Both the position numbers and the translations under genes were made by a program. From NCBI GenBank assembly GCA_902729315.2, contig LR746268.1:4643501-4707500 (forward strand): a stretch of 64,000 nt of DNA, given 5' to 3'. Below, piece by piece: positions 37,555-50,442 of this stretch. Each line of letters starts with the position of its first letter. The first letter of the stretch is position 1. This DNA comes from Spirodela intermedia. Its lineage: Eukaryota; Streptophyta; Magnoliopsida; Alismatales; Araceae. Under the pieces are notes generated by a model. That model worked only from the letters and a program-made list of their open reading frames with translations. It did no database searches and had not been told where the DNA came from.

Positions 37555-40500
37555 TCACTGGATGAGGGAGACCAAGGAGACAAACTCGGAGGTGATCTTC
37601 CCCCTGGACCTGATGTTGATGACGAAGTGCTCCGGGTACTTCCTCAGCAGGGTGAGGAGCCCGAACCAGGGCCGACCTTTGGCCTCGCCGCCCGGCCAGT
37701 CCTCCGACGTGAGGTACCGCCGCACCCGTGTGTGATGCCATATGTTGCCATACTGCTTCAATAGCTGCCCCAAGAACAAGATGGGCACTTTAGATCATCC
37801 AGAACAGACGTACCGATTTTTAAAAAAAAAGCTATTTTGAACCAGAAATCGCATAAAAGAAGATACTGCCAGCAGACCTCTGAATGAAGCTTTTCCATGG
37901 GCATCCATTCTCCGGGGCCGCAAAGATCAGAAAGGACGGTAGCAACAGAAGAGACGACATTTTTCTCCTCCAACTGCAGAAGCTGATGGTTGTCTGCTTC
38001 CCTGTCAACTCTTGACCTCACCTCCGATTTTTTCTCTGCAAACGAGGAAGGCAGGCTGTCGGGTACAAGAGAACCGTAATATTCACTATTGACTAACAGC
38101 AAGAACATTAGCGCCGGGATCTTCTCACACAAAGTCTGAGACAAGATACCATCAGTAGTACAAAGGATAAATTTATTTAAACGTATCTTACGATTTGACA
38201 GACCAGAAATATTATATCGACCGGAAACTATGTGTCTTTAATCAGATCCTTAAACAGTCCTGACCTGGGACGGCATTGGAAGAGATTTCTCAGCCAATTA
38301 ACAAGCACATGCACTAAAAATACCCATGCAAATCACGCATGAAACATGTGACAATATCACTGTGTCAACTTGCGACATCGACACTATACAATCTATTATT
38401 CAACATGAGAACTTAGGAGGGACAACCGTCAAGATGCTACCAGAAAACATTCATCTTTATGGATATCATACCATTCAACGAGGAGGATGAAGAATCTCGG
38501 AACTGAACACGGTCTGTTTTAAAGGTACACATGAACAGTAGCAGCTGGAATGGATGTACTTTAAGCTAAAAGAATCCAATAGTAAACAATAACAGCGCAT
38601 TCAATTGTTATGATATTCCAGCCAGCAGCCTCACTGGCAGATTATATAGACCAAAAGTTGCGTGAGTAGAAATGAACGTGATCCCACTCACAAGTTCCTG
38701 AAACCCTCCTTCAAGGACTTATGATTGATGGGTATATAGCATGCTCGTCTCCGCTAATTCCGTTTTGAGCAGAGGATGATTGAGTACATCTGAGCTCGTG
38801 TCAAAGGGGAGATCCAATAGTTCCAGAGAAACATGCTTTAAATAGAACGAATTCATTTCAGAAGAAGGATGCTTGATCCAGAAGTTTTCGCAACTCAATC
38901 AGGTATTATGGAGTCACCAAAGATCTGATATTTCATAACTCCTCTCTGTAATTTACTGGAGGGTTGGGAAACAGAGATGTAGACAAGGATTGAACGGATG
39001 AACTCCTGAGTATTTGTTCACCTGATATCGTCATCATCACCTCAACAATTAAGGTTTATTAAATCAATTAGTAGACTGTTTTAAACCTTCCATCAGTTAC
39101 TGAAATATTCAGATCGACTTTGATCACAAGCTTTAATCTAGAGATCGAGCTATCAGCACTCTACATTATGCTGAGGCTCTTAACACAGGAAACTCTGAAA
39201 AGAATGGTGGTTTGTCTTAGGTCCTTGAATGAATCTCGGGTATAAATGGAACGTATCTAAATGGCTTCAAACTTTTCCTTGAAGTTGAATTCGATAATCT
39301 GGAAGCACCTACATACTGTCAATCGAAAATAGAATAGAACACGTGTTCAAATGAAAATGAGATAGAGGAACGGTGGGAATTCATCTTTTTTATCAAAGAC
39401 ACCTCTCATGTATATAGGAGAGGAAGGAGGATGGGGACAGTTAGTGAACCAGGCTGACCAAGCCCATTATTCTAGGGGCTGATTTAGAGTTGCAAGAGTT
39501 CATGAGATGCTGAAAAATTTGCAGAAAGAAATAAGTGAGAAGCAAGACAATATTTTTTACCACAGCTCGAGGGGCTAATAGTAAGTGACCTCCTCCCATA
39601 GTTCAGAAGGCAGAGTTACATGAGGTTGCCAAGGAAAGCAAGACAATATGGCTAAAAAGGAAGGTAAACTTATTTTATTTCATTTTAATTTAATTAGCGC
39701 GAGAAGAAAGGCATGATTGAAATGTGATGGATGGGTTAAAGTTGAACTAGAGATAGGATGACTTGGAGAGGACGGGTATAGAGTTTCTGAAGAGAAGCGA
39801 ATTGTAACATGGCAAGGTGAAAGACTTGTGCAGTGATCAAAAGAGGAAAATTGGTGCAAATTTGATATGGAATTGAAATTGATGTTCTATATGTTCAAGA
39901 GAATCTTGTCAAAAACTTTCTGCACAGCTAATGAGAGAGGTCGGAGGCTAGATATTATCAGGTTTGATGGAGTGGAAGAAAAGGATCAGTAACCATTTTT
40001 GGAACCGAGAGATGGATTTGAAAACCGCAATTGCTGAAGGTCAGTAGAATTAGTGTTCTCTGTCCCATCAGTTTGTAGGAGATGGTTACACTCATCACGA
40101 CCTCCTAGATATATCCCCAGTTTGAAAGAATATTGTTCCGACCATTATTGTTGCTAGGATCGGCCTTAGGCTAAGAAGAGGAATGGGAGATCAAATTTTT
40201 TTTGGATCGACCCATGATATTGGCATTCACTCAGGTTTGACAACTATTGGAGATAGCTTGGTTCCGGATAACACCATACAGTAAAAGTTCATATGCTCGT
40301 CTCTGCCACAATCCAATTCCACATCCCCAAGGCCTCTCATTATTCAACCTTATCTTATGCTACATGTACATCAAAGGTCTGAAGAACGTTAATATGCCTC
40401 CCAGACTGTAACAAGCTACTCCATTCTTCTTTTTGTCTCAAGTCTTCACGGACCATGAGGAGTATGTTCCCTAATATCAAGAGTTTGGCCCATATCAATC

Positions 40501-42554
40501 ACGATACAGAAAATGTACGACTCATGACGAGAATCAGAAAATGAGGCCACTACTTTAACACCGTGGTTGCTGTAAGGAGAGGAGAGAGGTGTCAGATTTC
40601 CTGAACCTGAAAGGTTGAAGCTACTTAACCAGGACGATAGTTTCCAAAGAGAAACCTATCTTCTGTAGATTCTTGCAGTCTCTCCACATCCTAAATTTCT
40701 TTAATTGAAAGTTACCCAAGGACTTGGAAGCATATTTTTGGAGGTTGTCACTAGCCAACAAAACCTATCAAAACACTTAATGAATCCTTCATTGGGTCAG
40801 CCAGACACAAATCGATATAAGGTTTCTGATAATGATAAACATGATTATTTTATTTTTTAAGGCGAAGAATATTTTCTTATTTATCCTGTATCCTTACGCC
40901 ACAGCAACAAAATGGATAGGAGTTTTCTTCAAGAGCCATGTGGTGAACCTCAGATTAAAAAATATATAATTCCCTTGTCAATCTATGAGAGCAGTTGAAA
41001 AAACACAGTCCAGTCTCATCATTTCAACCAAGATTTTTTGTATGAAGTTAAAGATTTCTTCGCAAGTTTGTTCTATTTTTCCTATTTTGACCAAACAGGC
41101 TTTAAAAGTATCTCTGGTTACATGCTCCTACTAGAGACAGCACTGGGCTTTAAAGAACTGCATTATATGGATATCTTTAAAATTGAATAAGTGATGATGG
41201 GCAAAGTATTGCCACGAGTAAACGGACGTGTATAAACTCCATTTCTGCCGAGAAACTGAAAATGGCTCATTCTTCTGTCCACCTATTCCTTCCGGGAATG
41301 TCATAGAAAAACGCTCCAACTTATGGATTAATCTAGATGCATTCTCAGAGTTCCAAGTTAATTTCCAACGTTATGTAATGCTAAAACGCACCCTAAAGAT
41401 GATAATTTCTTTCCTCGATGTAAAATGATTTCCCATCGTCAATATCTGCCTTGTCTCCATTCGTGAAAACATGCAAATCCTATTATACCCCCCCACCCCG
41501 GCCCTTAAAAAAACCGCTAGTAAGGAAATTACAAGCTTACAGACTAGATGAAGACAATGTAGATAGCTAAAATATTCGAACATTTAACAGGGCAATGTAC
41601 TTTCTATATGACAGAACCAACGGCAGTAGAAAAGGTTTCATGGTGTACATGTCTATACTACTTAAGATCCCACAGACCTAGCGAACACAAGATTACCTAC
41701 ATACAGCGCAGAAAGATCCTTGAAAGGCACCATGGTATGCCAGAATTAGTCTATAAACCCAAAAAGGAGTGACCGGACGTTAATAAATAAGAAATGGTCG
41801 AAGAATTTATCTTACCAAATTGCCCCGACGGTCCAGCCTTGCTCGTTAGGCCGCTACCCATGCTATAGGTGGCAAATCCATCTACCTGCCCATCTCCAGA
41901 GGCTCGTCGAAGCTTCTTTGCAACACCAGCTGCCATCATTCCCCCCTCCCCGTCGTCGTCGTCGTCGTCGTCGTCGTCCTCGTCCTCGCCGCCATCGGGA
42001 TCCTCACCATCGCCATCCTCATCGCCATACCCAGCGTTGTTATAATCCGCCAATGGCATCCTTGCACGCCCCTTCTTTACATATAGCCCCCCGGACGCCG
42101 AAGCGGGGGGTGCCGCGGCCGGAAGAAACATCTGTCGAGGAACGGCAGCAATGGGTGACGGGTGGGCGGGGGCATGACGAGACACGGCGGCCCCCCCAAG
42201 GATGGAGCGGACTGGGAGGAGGAAGTAAAACTTCTTGTCGCCAATTTGAAGCAGGTCTTGGGAGTCAAGCTTCACTGGGGGATTGCCAGGAAGATGGAGG
42301 ACGCCCTCGACGAGGCAGCCGTTCTTCCCCAGGACCTCCAAGGCAAAGCGGCGGCGGGGGAAATCGTAGAAGATACGAGCGTGGACGCGGGAGATGTTCA
42401 TTCCGCCGCCGAGGCTGGCGAGGTCGACATCCACCGTAGATTTTTTGCTGTTGCGGCCGAGGAGGATGGAGTAGGTCTGCATATAGTACTCGAAATCCTC
42501 CCCCTGCAGCTTGGCGAACCCCGCTTCCACGTCGCCGCCACCAGCGGTCACCAT
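37555..42554 (-). CDS. FHA2: FHA domain protein FHA2-like
   Basis: Three exons (41816-42554, 37878-38035, 37555-37764) give 368 residues. The FHA domain (about 25-115) has the phosphothreonine-binding marks GR (33-34), SR-x-H (55-58) and NG (78-79), and the plant block VLHLPGNPPVKLDSQDLLQI. An acidic Asp/Glu run (about 215-240) and a linker follow. The conserved C-terminal region starts SRVDREADNHQLLQLEEKNV and includes CGPGEWMPMEKLH and RYLTSEDW, ending SEFVSLVSLIQ. It matches Arabidopsis FHA2 (At3g07220) throughout. The FHA domain resembles that of yeast FHL1/IFH1-type ribosomal gene regulators, and Arabidopsis FHA2 affects flower and stamen development. Intron 1 is 3,780 bp and AT-rich with no TE coding sequence. 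ATG 42554 is chosen because it starts the conserved MVTAGGGDVEAGFAKLQGED; upstream ATG 42662 adds leader-like Ser-rich sequence. Confidence 0.93.
38150..41750. other. Long FHA2 intron 1, content unassigned
   Basis: There are no ORFs above 60 codons between about 38150 and 41130. The base composition is mixed, with patches of mid-GC sequence (about 39400-40700) that look like old inserted DNA. I recognise no terminal repeats, protein or RNA gene. Decayed transposon is an inference only. Confidence 0.35.
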
Positions 42555-43849
42555 CGATACCTCTCCTCCTCTTCCTCCCTCCTCTCCGATCTGCGAGGTT
42601 GAGAGCGAGACAGAGAGAGAAGGAGAGAGAGGACTCCGTCTGGTACCCTTGCGGGAGGGCACAAAATCAAATACTAAGCATAATTAGTAACATTTTGCAA
42701 ACATTTAGCAATTAATATATATTACGATATTTAATTTACACAATACTTTATCAAGTATAATCCAATCGTGATGGATGTTACTGGATCACTCCGAACCTAA
42801 ATATAAGAAAAATTTAAAATAAAAAATATATATATTCTCTTTAACATTGGCCAAAATTCTTTACATTATGCATTAATTTACAACCATTTAGTTTTTATAA
42901 TTAATATAAATGAGGCATCAATTTGAGTAAGTATGCATTCTCTCATCTGTCGTCTCTTTTTCTCGGTCAACCCCTACACACGTAGCCCTCCAAACTGACT
43001 TCTTAACCATAGTTGAAGAGGGTTGACTCCCCGAGCTGGTATTGGGCTTTATTTACGATAAAATATATATTCGAAGAGAGTGATATATAATATGCAAAAT
43101 GTATATAAAATACTAATTATATGTAATCCATAAACCACCAAATAATCGCCACAGGTTGGTGTTATATTGCAAATTTAAAAAATAATTTTGTCAAAAAAAG
43201 GCAATGTTGGTTTCATGAGAGCATGTTTTCTAATGAGCGTAAATAATATTTTATATTATAATAATATTGGTTTTATTATCGATGGCATATTAGGTCCATA
43301 CGGGGGCTTCTTTTCCAAACATCGAGGGGATTAAATCTCAAATTTATTTGTCTAAATTGTTTGGATTTACACACTATAATTATCCCTATAACTAATATAG
43401 TTCACCGCAATTAGAGCACATTACCTAAATAAACCCCAAAGATGCCAATATTTTTCTATTTACTCACATATTAATTTCGTATAATTAATTTTTTTATCAA
43501 AATTTATCGAATTAATACCCAACAGACGGATACTAATTATTAATGTTAATTGAGGAGCTGGATAATAGTGAACGACTAGTTTTATGGTTCATTGTCAAAG
43601 TGCCCGGTTTAATTAATTAACAACCCCACCTTCATTTTAATTAAACATATCCCTTGAGAAACCGTCATTACTTATTAATTTCGAATGTTTTTTTTATATA
43701 TAGTTATAATTGTAGCGTCCTCATTGACTTTCGTAACATATTTTATGAGTATTCCTACAATTAACTGACAGGCGAGTCAGCGGTTGAACACCTCCTTATG
43801 AATAATTGTGAGAGAACCCATTTAATTAATACTCACTCTAGTGAACCCT
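42555..43849. other. Divergent AT-rich spacer between FHA2 and the trypsin-fold gene
   Basis: The FHA2 side begins with a GA tract (about 42600-42632; CT on the FHA2 sense strand), probably its leader. From 42660 to 43850 the sequence is very AT-rich with many TTAATTAA-like runs and no gene. Confidence 0.5.
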
Positions 43850-43855
43850 TATAAG
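43850..43855 (+). promoter_or_regulatory. Probable TATA box of the trypsin-fold gene
   Basis: TATAAG, followed about 50 bp on by a CT-rich leader (43900-43935). Transcription would start near 43,880, giving a leader of about 370 bp up to ATG 44251. Confidence 0.5.
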
Positions 43856-44107
43856 AAAACAATTATTCTGACACCCCCTCACACCGCCGCCCACCTCTCT
43901 CGATCTCTCTCTCTGTCTCTCTCTGTCTCTCTCTAACACACACACTCCCGTCTTCTACCTCCGCTCATTCTGTCTGTGCTTCCCGCCGCTGGGAGAGCAT
44001 TTTCCCGAATCAGAGAGACTCCAGAGGGAGCACCGGGGAGGGGGCGCCTATTCCCGGAAGCGTCCGGGTGGCTGCTACAGAAGGGCGGAGTGTCTAATGC
44101 CTGGAAG

Positions 44108-44176
44108 ATGCAAAACGCGTTTCAGGACGGGGACCCTCGCGGAATGTCGGCGAGCGGATTACGGCGATCCCTCTGA
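44108..44176 (+). other. Upstream ORF (22 codons) in the leader of the trypsin-fold gene
   Basis: ATG 44108 opens a 22-residue frame (MQNAFQDGD ... SGLRRSL) that closes with TGA 75 bp before the main ATG. If the leader starts near 43,880, this uORF would be scanned first and could lower translation. Its peptide shows no known conservation to me. Confidence 0.4.
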
Positions 44177-44250
44177 TCCGCTACCTTGTTGATGATTTCT
44201 GCCGAGGGTGGACGCTAGGGTCTTCGAGAGATCAGGGGAGAAAGCCGGGG

Positions 44251-47200
44251 ATGGGGGTTCTGGGGGAGAGGTCGTGTTGCTTCTGCTCCGGTGGGGGGCG
44301 GTCGGAGAGGGTTAAGGCTGGCATCTTCTCTGGAAAGGGTCCCGCCATGGCCCTGGTGTCTGGTGGCGGTACTGGCTTCCTTATACACCGGAACCTCCTG
44401 CTAACTACTCATGCCAGCCTCCCGTCCGTCGCGGCCGCTGAGGCGGCCGACATCCAGATCCATCAGGGTCGCATTTCCGCCCGTCTAGTTCCCCACAGGT
44501 CAGTTCTCCATGGCTCCCTTTCTGTAGATTTTTGTCTTTCTATTGCTTGTTTGAAACCCTATTGCTACCCTTTCCACCAATGTACTCCCAAATTTCTCTA
44601 GTTTCTTCCTGCGCACGCTTTTTGACCTACTGAAAAAACGGGGGTGATTATGCTCCTTTTCGTGGTCACGTGAATGATGTGCGTGCTCAGCGATTGTGAC
44701 TTTTCCGTTGTGATATGTCCAGGTCGCTACGTCTTTCTTTCCTATCTCTCTTTTCTGCTTATTTTTTCACGAGCTCAATGTTGCCTTTTCTTTTTCTTGG
44801 TGTGAAAATGGAAAATGCCCGCGTTCTTCTTTCTTCTGATTGAAGATCCATTGCTCTAGGCAATTCCTGCATTAAATTACTGACTCTTGTTCTTCCAACA
44901 AGTCAACGTTGGTTGATAAAGTGATATTTCGTGATTGTGATGACGATAACCTATTGCGTCATGGAGGAGATGGTGGGGGAAAAGTTTTGGATATTTACAC
45001 GAAGAATTTAATTGTGTTTCACTTGGTCGAGAAGTTCTCATTTAAAGGTAGGAAGGACGACAGGACGACAGTTAAATATCTTTCCTTGTTGCAGCATAGT
45101 TTCTATTCAAGTGATGCCAATTTTATGTGTTAGATTATAATAGGAAAGATGGTGTTAGTTATAAAGGGCTTTATTAACTGGGAAGTTTCAGTGTAATCCA
45201 GTTTTCTTGAATCTTGTAGGCTTACAATCCGGTTATCATTACACTTGAAGTTACCCTACAAACATTGGATTATGTATTAAAATTATCCTATTCCCGCCGA
45301 ACGAAGATATTCCCCGAAAGTTACATAAATGGAGTTTACAACCATGGAGTGATTGCAAGAGTCAGTTTTCTACTTTACCTGGTCGGATAGTGCTATCATT
45401 GGACGCAGATTTGTATGAAAACGTCACATCATTATCGTGTAATTTTATCCTATCTGTTAGTTCTCAACTTGTAACTCCAGATTTCAGTCACTTCAGTTGA
45501 TTGTCATAATTATTACTAGGAAATAGCTCATTCTCCTAACTTACAGTCGAAACCACACCACGGCAGAGAAGATTTGGTGTTGATTTGTCTCAATATTTTT
45601 TATAAATAAAAAAATAATTTGATTTTTATATCAGAGTTGGTGCTCGGGTTGATTTAACATGCAGGCAGATGGATTTGTCGCTCTTGCTTTCTAAGCATAT
45701 TACAGTGATTTAAATCCACAAGATAATCTCTTTGTTTTGCTTGATTTTCATACTAATCAGCTACCGTTTTCTACGGACATCCCGAATGAGGCCTTCCAAT
45801 TGTAGGTGTGATTGTCAGTGGGAACTAATCACCAATCTCTTGTGTGGAGTATCCCCGTCCATTAAAAAAGAGATTAAACTTGAGTTATGTTACTGAACCG
45901 ATTTCCTTTCTCAGAAGGTATATAGAAAGAGCTGTCATTGATTGTATATTGTTGGATGTTACATAATTGTGATGTTTGGAAATAAGATAATATTAATCGT
46001 GTGATTAGATTTTTTATTTTATGGTATCTTCCAGTCATATCGCAGAAGAAATATGGCTCTGTTATCGATGTCCACATGCTAAGTGGAGGCAACCAGGTTC
46101 ACTTTTTTCAGCTCTTTTGCTTCAGAATTAGGCTGGGGCAAAGTTTTAGGCCTGACTAGAGCCTCATAAAGACCTGATCCCCAGAAGCCCGGATACGCAC
46201 CTTACATCAGACCCAAAAGCCTTATCCATCTCATTTCATCGCCCTCCCCCTCCCCCTACCCCTCCCTGTCCGGTTGTACCTTTTCCCTTCCACTAGTGAC
46301 CTCTACCTTCCCCAGCTTCTCCCCTCCCTATGTCAACTCTCCTCTCCCCATAGTGCCCTGTTCTGAGCCCCACCCTATGCTTTTGTCGCAGCCCGCAGCC
46401 TCCTACTCGTACCCCTTCAACCGATGCAGTCCCCTGTGGTAACCATCATGGGGCAAACATCTGGAGATCTCTACTTTGGTCTGGACCTAGGCGTCATCGC
46501 TCTTAGACTCAGTTCCATCAAGGGGAAAGGGATGGAATACGTCTTCCTTTTACCACCTAGGCGTGAATAACGAGTCGGGTAACGAGGTAAAAAAATAACA
46601 GATGCTATTAGAGGTTATACTATACAGTTTGAAGGATCATTGGTTTCTTTCACTGTCATGTGATGTATTTTACGACAAATCTTGAGACAAAATGTGTCCA
46701 GGAGAACATGCTGTTGATTATATTTAGAGGCAGTTGTTTTTGCACACATCTCTAAACATCTGCTATTCGGGCAGTGGCGGGAGCAGGCTAAACATAACGC
46801 GGAATTCACTCTTCTGTGTAAAATTGTAATTAATTTTGCCCAAGACATTTCGATATGCTGTATATGTCCCTTGTATGAAAGCTCGTCTCCTTATGCCGAG
46901 GCAAATGGAGCAGATATTGCACGGTTTTTGAAGTTTACTAACCAGGATTAGCTGATCATTGATCCATTATTAACAATTACAGTACCAATATAGCACAGAA
47001 CACCGGGATAATCGGTGCATAATCCATCCGCTGTATTTTGCACCCCTTAGGGCTTGTTGTCACATCGAAAAGCTTGCAAGATGATGATACGATCCTCTTT
47101 GGAGGGGCCGAATCTGAGTAAAATCGAATATGCAGAATACTTGTATTGAACTCACGGAATCTTGTCAACGGCGAGAGATAGAGCGTCAGAATAATAGTCT

Positions 47201-49294
47201 ATGAAGATACAAGAAAGGAAGAGGAAAAGAAGAGAAAGGGATGGGGAAAGTGTTCGAGAGGACTCCCCCACCTCTCCAAATTCCCTCCTATTTGCGCTCT
47301 ATTTATACCCCCCCTCACAGGTGCCGAACACATGACTCCTTCTTACACCCTCTATAGGTCAGCAGGGGGATCGTATCAGATGATTTCCATCTTGGACTCT
47401 ATTCCCAGGATTGCCCTAGATGCAGATTGATCAAGGTGAGGGTTTAGCCCATCCCAACCTGGTCAGAGGTTTGGTTGAGGTCAATCAACCTGAAACTGTA
47501 CCCAACCCCTTATACTCCATATTGTCTCTAACCCATTTGATTGCTGGCTCTACTGGGTAGAGTTCGATTACAAATTACATCCATACATGCTAGTATCGAA
47601 TGAATAAATAAAATCAACTTTTCCTGAGCTTTGAAGAATTATGTTTCAGTTTCCTCAAATGCGTATTATTCATGTTGAGAAGATTCATGTTGTTCTTCAG
47701 ACCTTGTGCGGATCCAGTGGAGTTTCATAATTGTTTTCTTGATCTTAAAGCATGGGTGGGGGGTTTGTATGTACTATTTTGCTAGCAGGTTTTGCACATA
47801 GAGATCTTTCTCTGAACTCGTGAAAACTCGGCTATTCGTCACGTCCTTCACTCCCAACTTTCATGCAGGTTTTTCATCACCAGCACGGTTCTTGATCTGA
47901 CAATTGTGGGGATTGACCCTCTCGAGGCCGACTCAAATTCTCAACAGCCACATTGCTTGAAGACAGGTTCCATCCCAAGCCTGGAATTGGCCAGCGTGGT
48001 GTATCTCCTTGGCTATGATGACAGAAAGGAACTGATGGTTGGGGAGGGAAAAATAGCGGTGGCCACCGACAACCTGATCAAGCTCTCAACTGGGGTAACC
48101 TGGTGCCCTGGTTCTGCTGGTTTTGACGTTCAAGGTAACTTGGCCTTCATGGTGTGCGACCCCATGAAGCTTGCCTCGTCTCCAACGCTCAGATCTTCAT
48201 CTGTTTCCTCTTCCTCCTCAACTTCGGCCAAGAAGGACCTCCCCATGCAGTTTGGGATCCCCATTCCCATAATCATGGACTGGCTGTACCAGCACTGGGA
48301 AGGGAGTCTGGAGGAGCTCTGCAAACCCAAGTTGCCCCTCATGCGGCTGATGTCAACGGGGCAGAAGAGTGACCGATCTGGTGCTTCTTTCACAATGCGG
48401 CGGGTCTTCAAGGACCCTGAGGCGGAGAACGACGCCATGACATCATCATCAGCGGTGATCTCGAGGCTCACGGGTCAACTCGGGTCGGCTGGTTCCGCAA
48501 GTCCAAGAGGAAACGCAGGTGGAGAGCAGGACCATCCACGTGGCGATCTCCGGTCAACACACGATCGGGGCATCCGGGTGCCTAAGATCTATGAGACTCC
48601 CAAAGTGACGTCAGGGCCGCTTCTGAGGAAGGATCATCCCCCGCTCCAGCTCCTGGACATCAACTTTCCACCAAAACTTCCAAGGGCCGCCATGTTGCCG
48701 CTCCCTGTGAGGCAGATGCTGACAGAATCACACCGGAACCAGGCCAAAGCCCCCAGGCAAGGAAACTCCCCAGCAGAGGCCGGGCCATCGCGGAGAAGGA
48801 AACCGAGGAGTTCTGAAGACTCAGCGGAGGTCACTCAGCCCTGCCCGGCTCTAGCGGATTGCCACAGCGAGGTCCAATCGAGCTCGTCTCCATTAGCAAT
48901 CTCTGTGTCAGCAGACGAGGGCTACAGATGCAGCAGCGATGGGGAGACGATGTACTCTGCGGAGACGATGGAGAGCAGAAACTATGCCAGTCCCAAGCGA
49001 GATGCCTACCGGCAGGTTGGCAGGAGCCGCAGCTGCATGGACTACCAGCGGTGGGGCGGCGGAGCTCAGATGAGCTCCGCCACCGGAAATCTTGGGCTGC
49101 CGAAGCAGCGCAGTCTGATCGCCGCAAGGAAGACCCCTGCCCACTCGCAGTCGCAGACTGTTCCTGCCGGTCAGAAGAATCACATCTACCACAGCCCCAC
49201 GGTTTCCTCGGCGATGAAGAAGCGGGGTGGCGCTGAGCAGAGAACCAGGCCCCGGCGGACGGTGGCTCAGGTCTCCCCCAGGTGGATGTTCTAG
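44251..49294 (+). CDS. Plant trypsin-fold (chymotrypsin-like) family protein with long disordered tail
   Basis: Two exons (44251-44498, 47869-49294) join in frame to 557 residues. The N-terminal 190 residues look like a trypsin/Deg-type fold: GTGFLIHRNLLLTTHA carries the histidine (H54), LDLTIVGID the aspartate (D92) and TWCPGSAGFDVQGNLAFMV the serine (S165). The usual G-[DN]-S-G-G is altered to G-S-A-G, so activity is uncertain. The fold part ends with the conserved plant block PIPIIMDWLYQHWEGSLEEL. A roughly 340-residue low-complexity tail, rich in Ser/Arg/Pro, follows; it includes LQLLDINFPPKLP and ends VSPRWMF. It resembles Arabidopsis At3g12950 (annotated trypsin family) as I remember it. 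There is no signal or transit peptide of clear type. The intron is 3,370 bp. Function is unknown. Confidence 0.85.
46980..47560. other. LTR- or promoter-like segment inside the intron of the trypsin-fold gene
   Basis: This intron part differs from its AT-rich surroundings. It has a TATTTATA box followed by CCCCC (about 47298-47315) and a purine-rich run at 47213-47250. The layout resembles the R/U5 zone of an old LTR. I cannot see paired LTR ends, a primer site or a target duplication. Confidence 0.2.
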
Positions 49295-49857
49295 CCGGGG
49301 AGGTTACTCCGTCCACTTAACCTTTTTCTTCTTATACGTGTATCATCTTCTCTCGGTGCTTTCCTCGCTGAGTCTTTGCGTATATTATGGTTACATAGTT
49401 GGGCTTCTTTGCCCGCTATTTATATGATCCATATGACGACGTTTCAGCCTTGACTTTTTTTTTTTTCCCTCCCATCCAAGACGGGATTCTTTCAGGTTCC
49501 TGTTTGCAGAAGTTCTTACCCACTTACTGAAGTATATGACCCTCCAAGAATGTTGGGCAAACTACCTGTGATTAGCAGAAATGCCGGCTTGTTATGTTTT
49601 CTATGTAACGTTGACTTGTGGTTCTTCAAAACCGAGAAGTGTCGTATGGTTCATCGCTTAAGCTCAGAGAGAGAGAGAGAGAGAGAACGGGAGCGAGAGA
49701 GGGCAGGAGGGAGAGAGACAGAGATCAGGTCAACCAAGAGGAAATGAAACCCATCATCATCTCATTAAGAAAGTTGAGGGGAGTTGCATACGCCTGAACT
49801 CTGATTTTCCACACAAAGCGCTGAGCGCGGGGCTGCAGGTGGTGATTGATGGGGTGC
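49295..49857. other. Convergent spacer between the trypsin-fold and PDCB genes
   Basis: The 3' flanks of both genes, with a T-rich stretch at 49449-49470 and a (GA)n repeat at about 49664-49705. No further gene is seen. Confidence 0.5.
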
Positions 49858-50398
49858 CTAAGCGAGGAGGATGGCGGCGATGGAGCAAGCGAGTAGATGC
49901 GCCAGCGGAGGAACAGCGGCGGCGGCGGGGGAAGTGGCGTCCGTCGTTCCGGGCCCAAAGCCCGGCTTCAGCCCTCCGACCCCCGCTCCGCCGAAGCTCG
50001 GAGACGTCGTGGTGGATGGGGCGGCGGTGGTTGCACCAGGCGCGGCTTTCGGGGTGTTCATTGCCGGCGTGGCGGACGACGTCGCCGGCGATGTGGCTGC
50101 GCCGGCATTGCTGTAAGGCGGAGGTCCGGGAGACCCATCAGAAGAATCTTGAAAGCAAAAACATTGGTGACGAGGGGAATCTTAAAGGAAGGAGGAGGAC
50201 GATAAAGTATTCAAAGGGCACACTCCGTCAAGGCTGGCCTCTTTGAACATCGGCCTCCATCTCTCTGCATGAGCAGTTCACGATAAAGCGTTCCATGTGC
50301 CGGTGGGGATATCAGTGCTTTTGCAGCCATATCTTCCTGTTTCCTCTTCCCAAGTACCCTCTCCGTCCTCCATCTCAAAGAGCTACTGGGCTTTTACA

Positions 50399-50442
<44 letters not shown>

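Noticed and set aside
42555-42662. Upstream in-frame start for FHA2
   Set aside because: It adds a Ser/Arg-rich leader-like segment read from a CT tract; the conserved protein starts at 42554.
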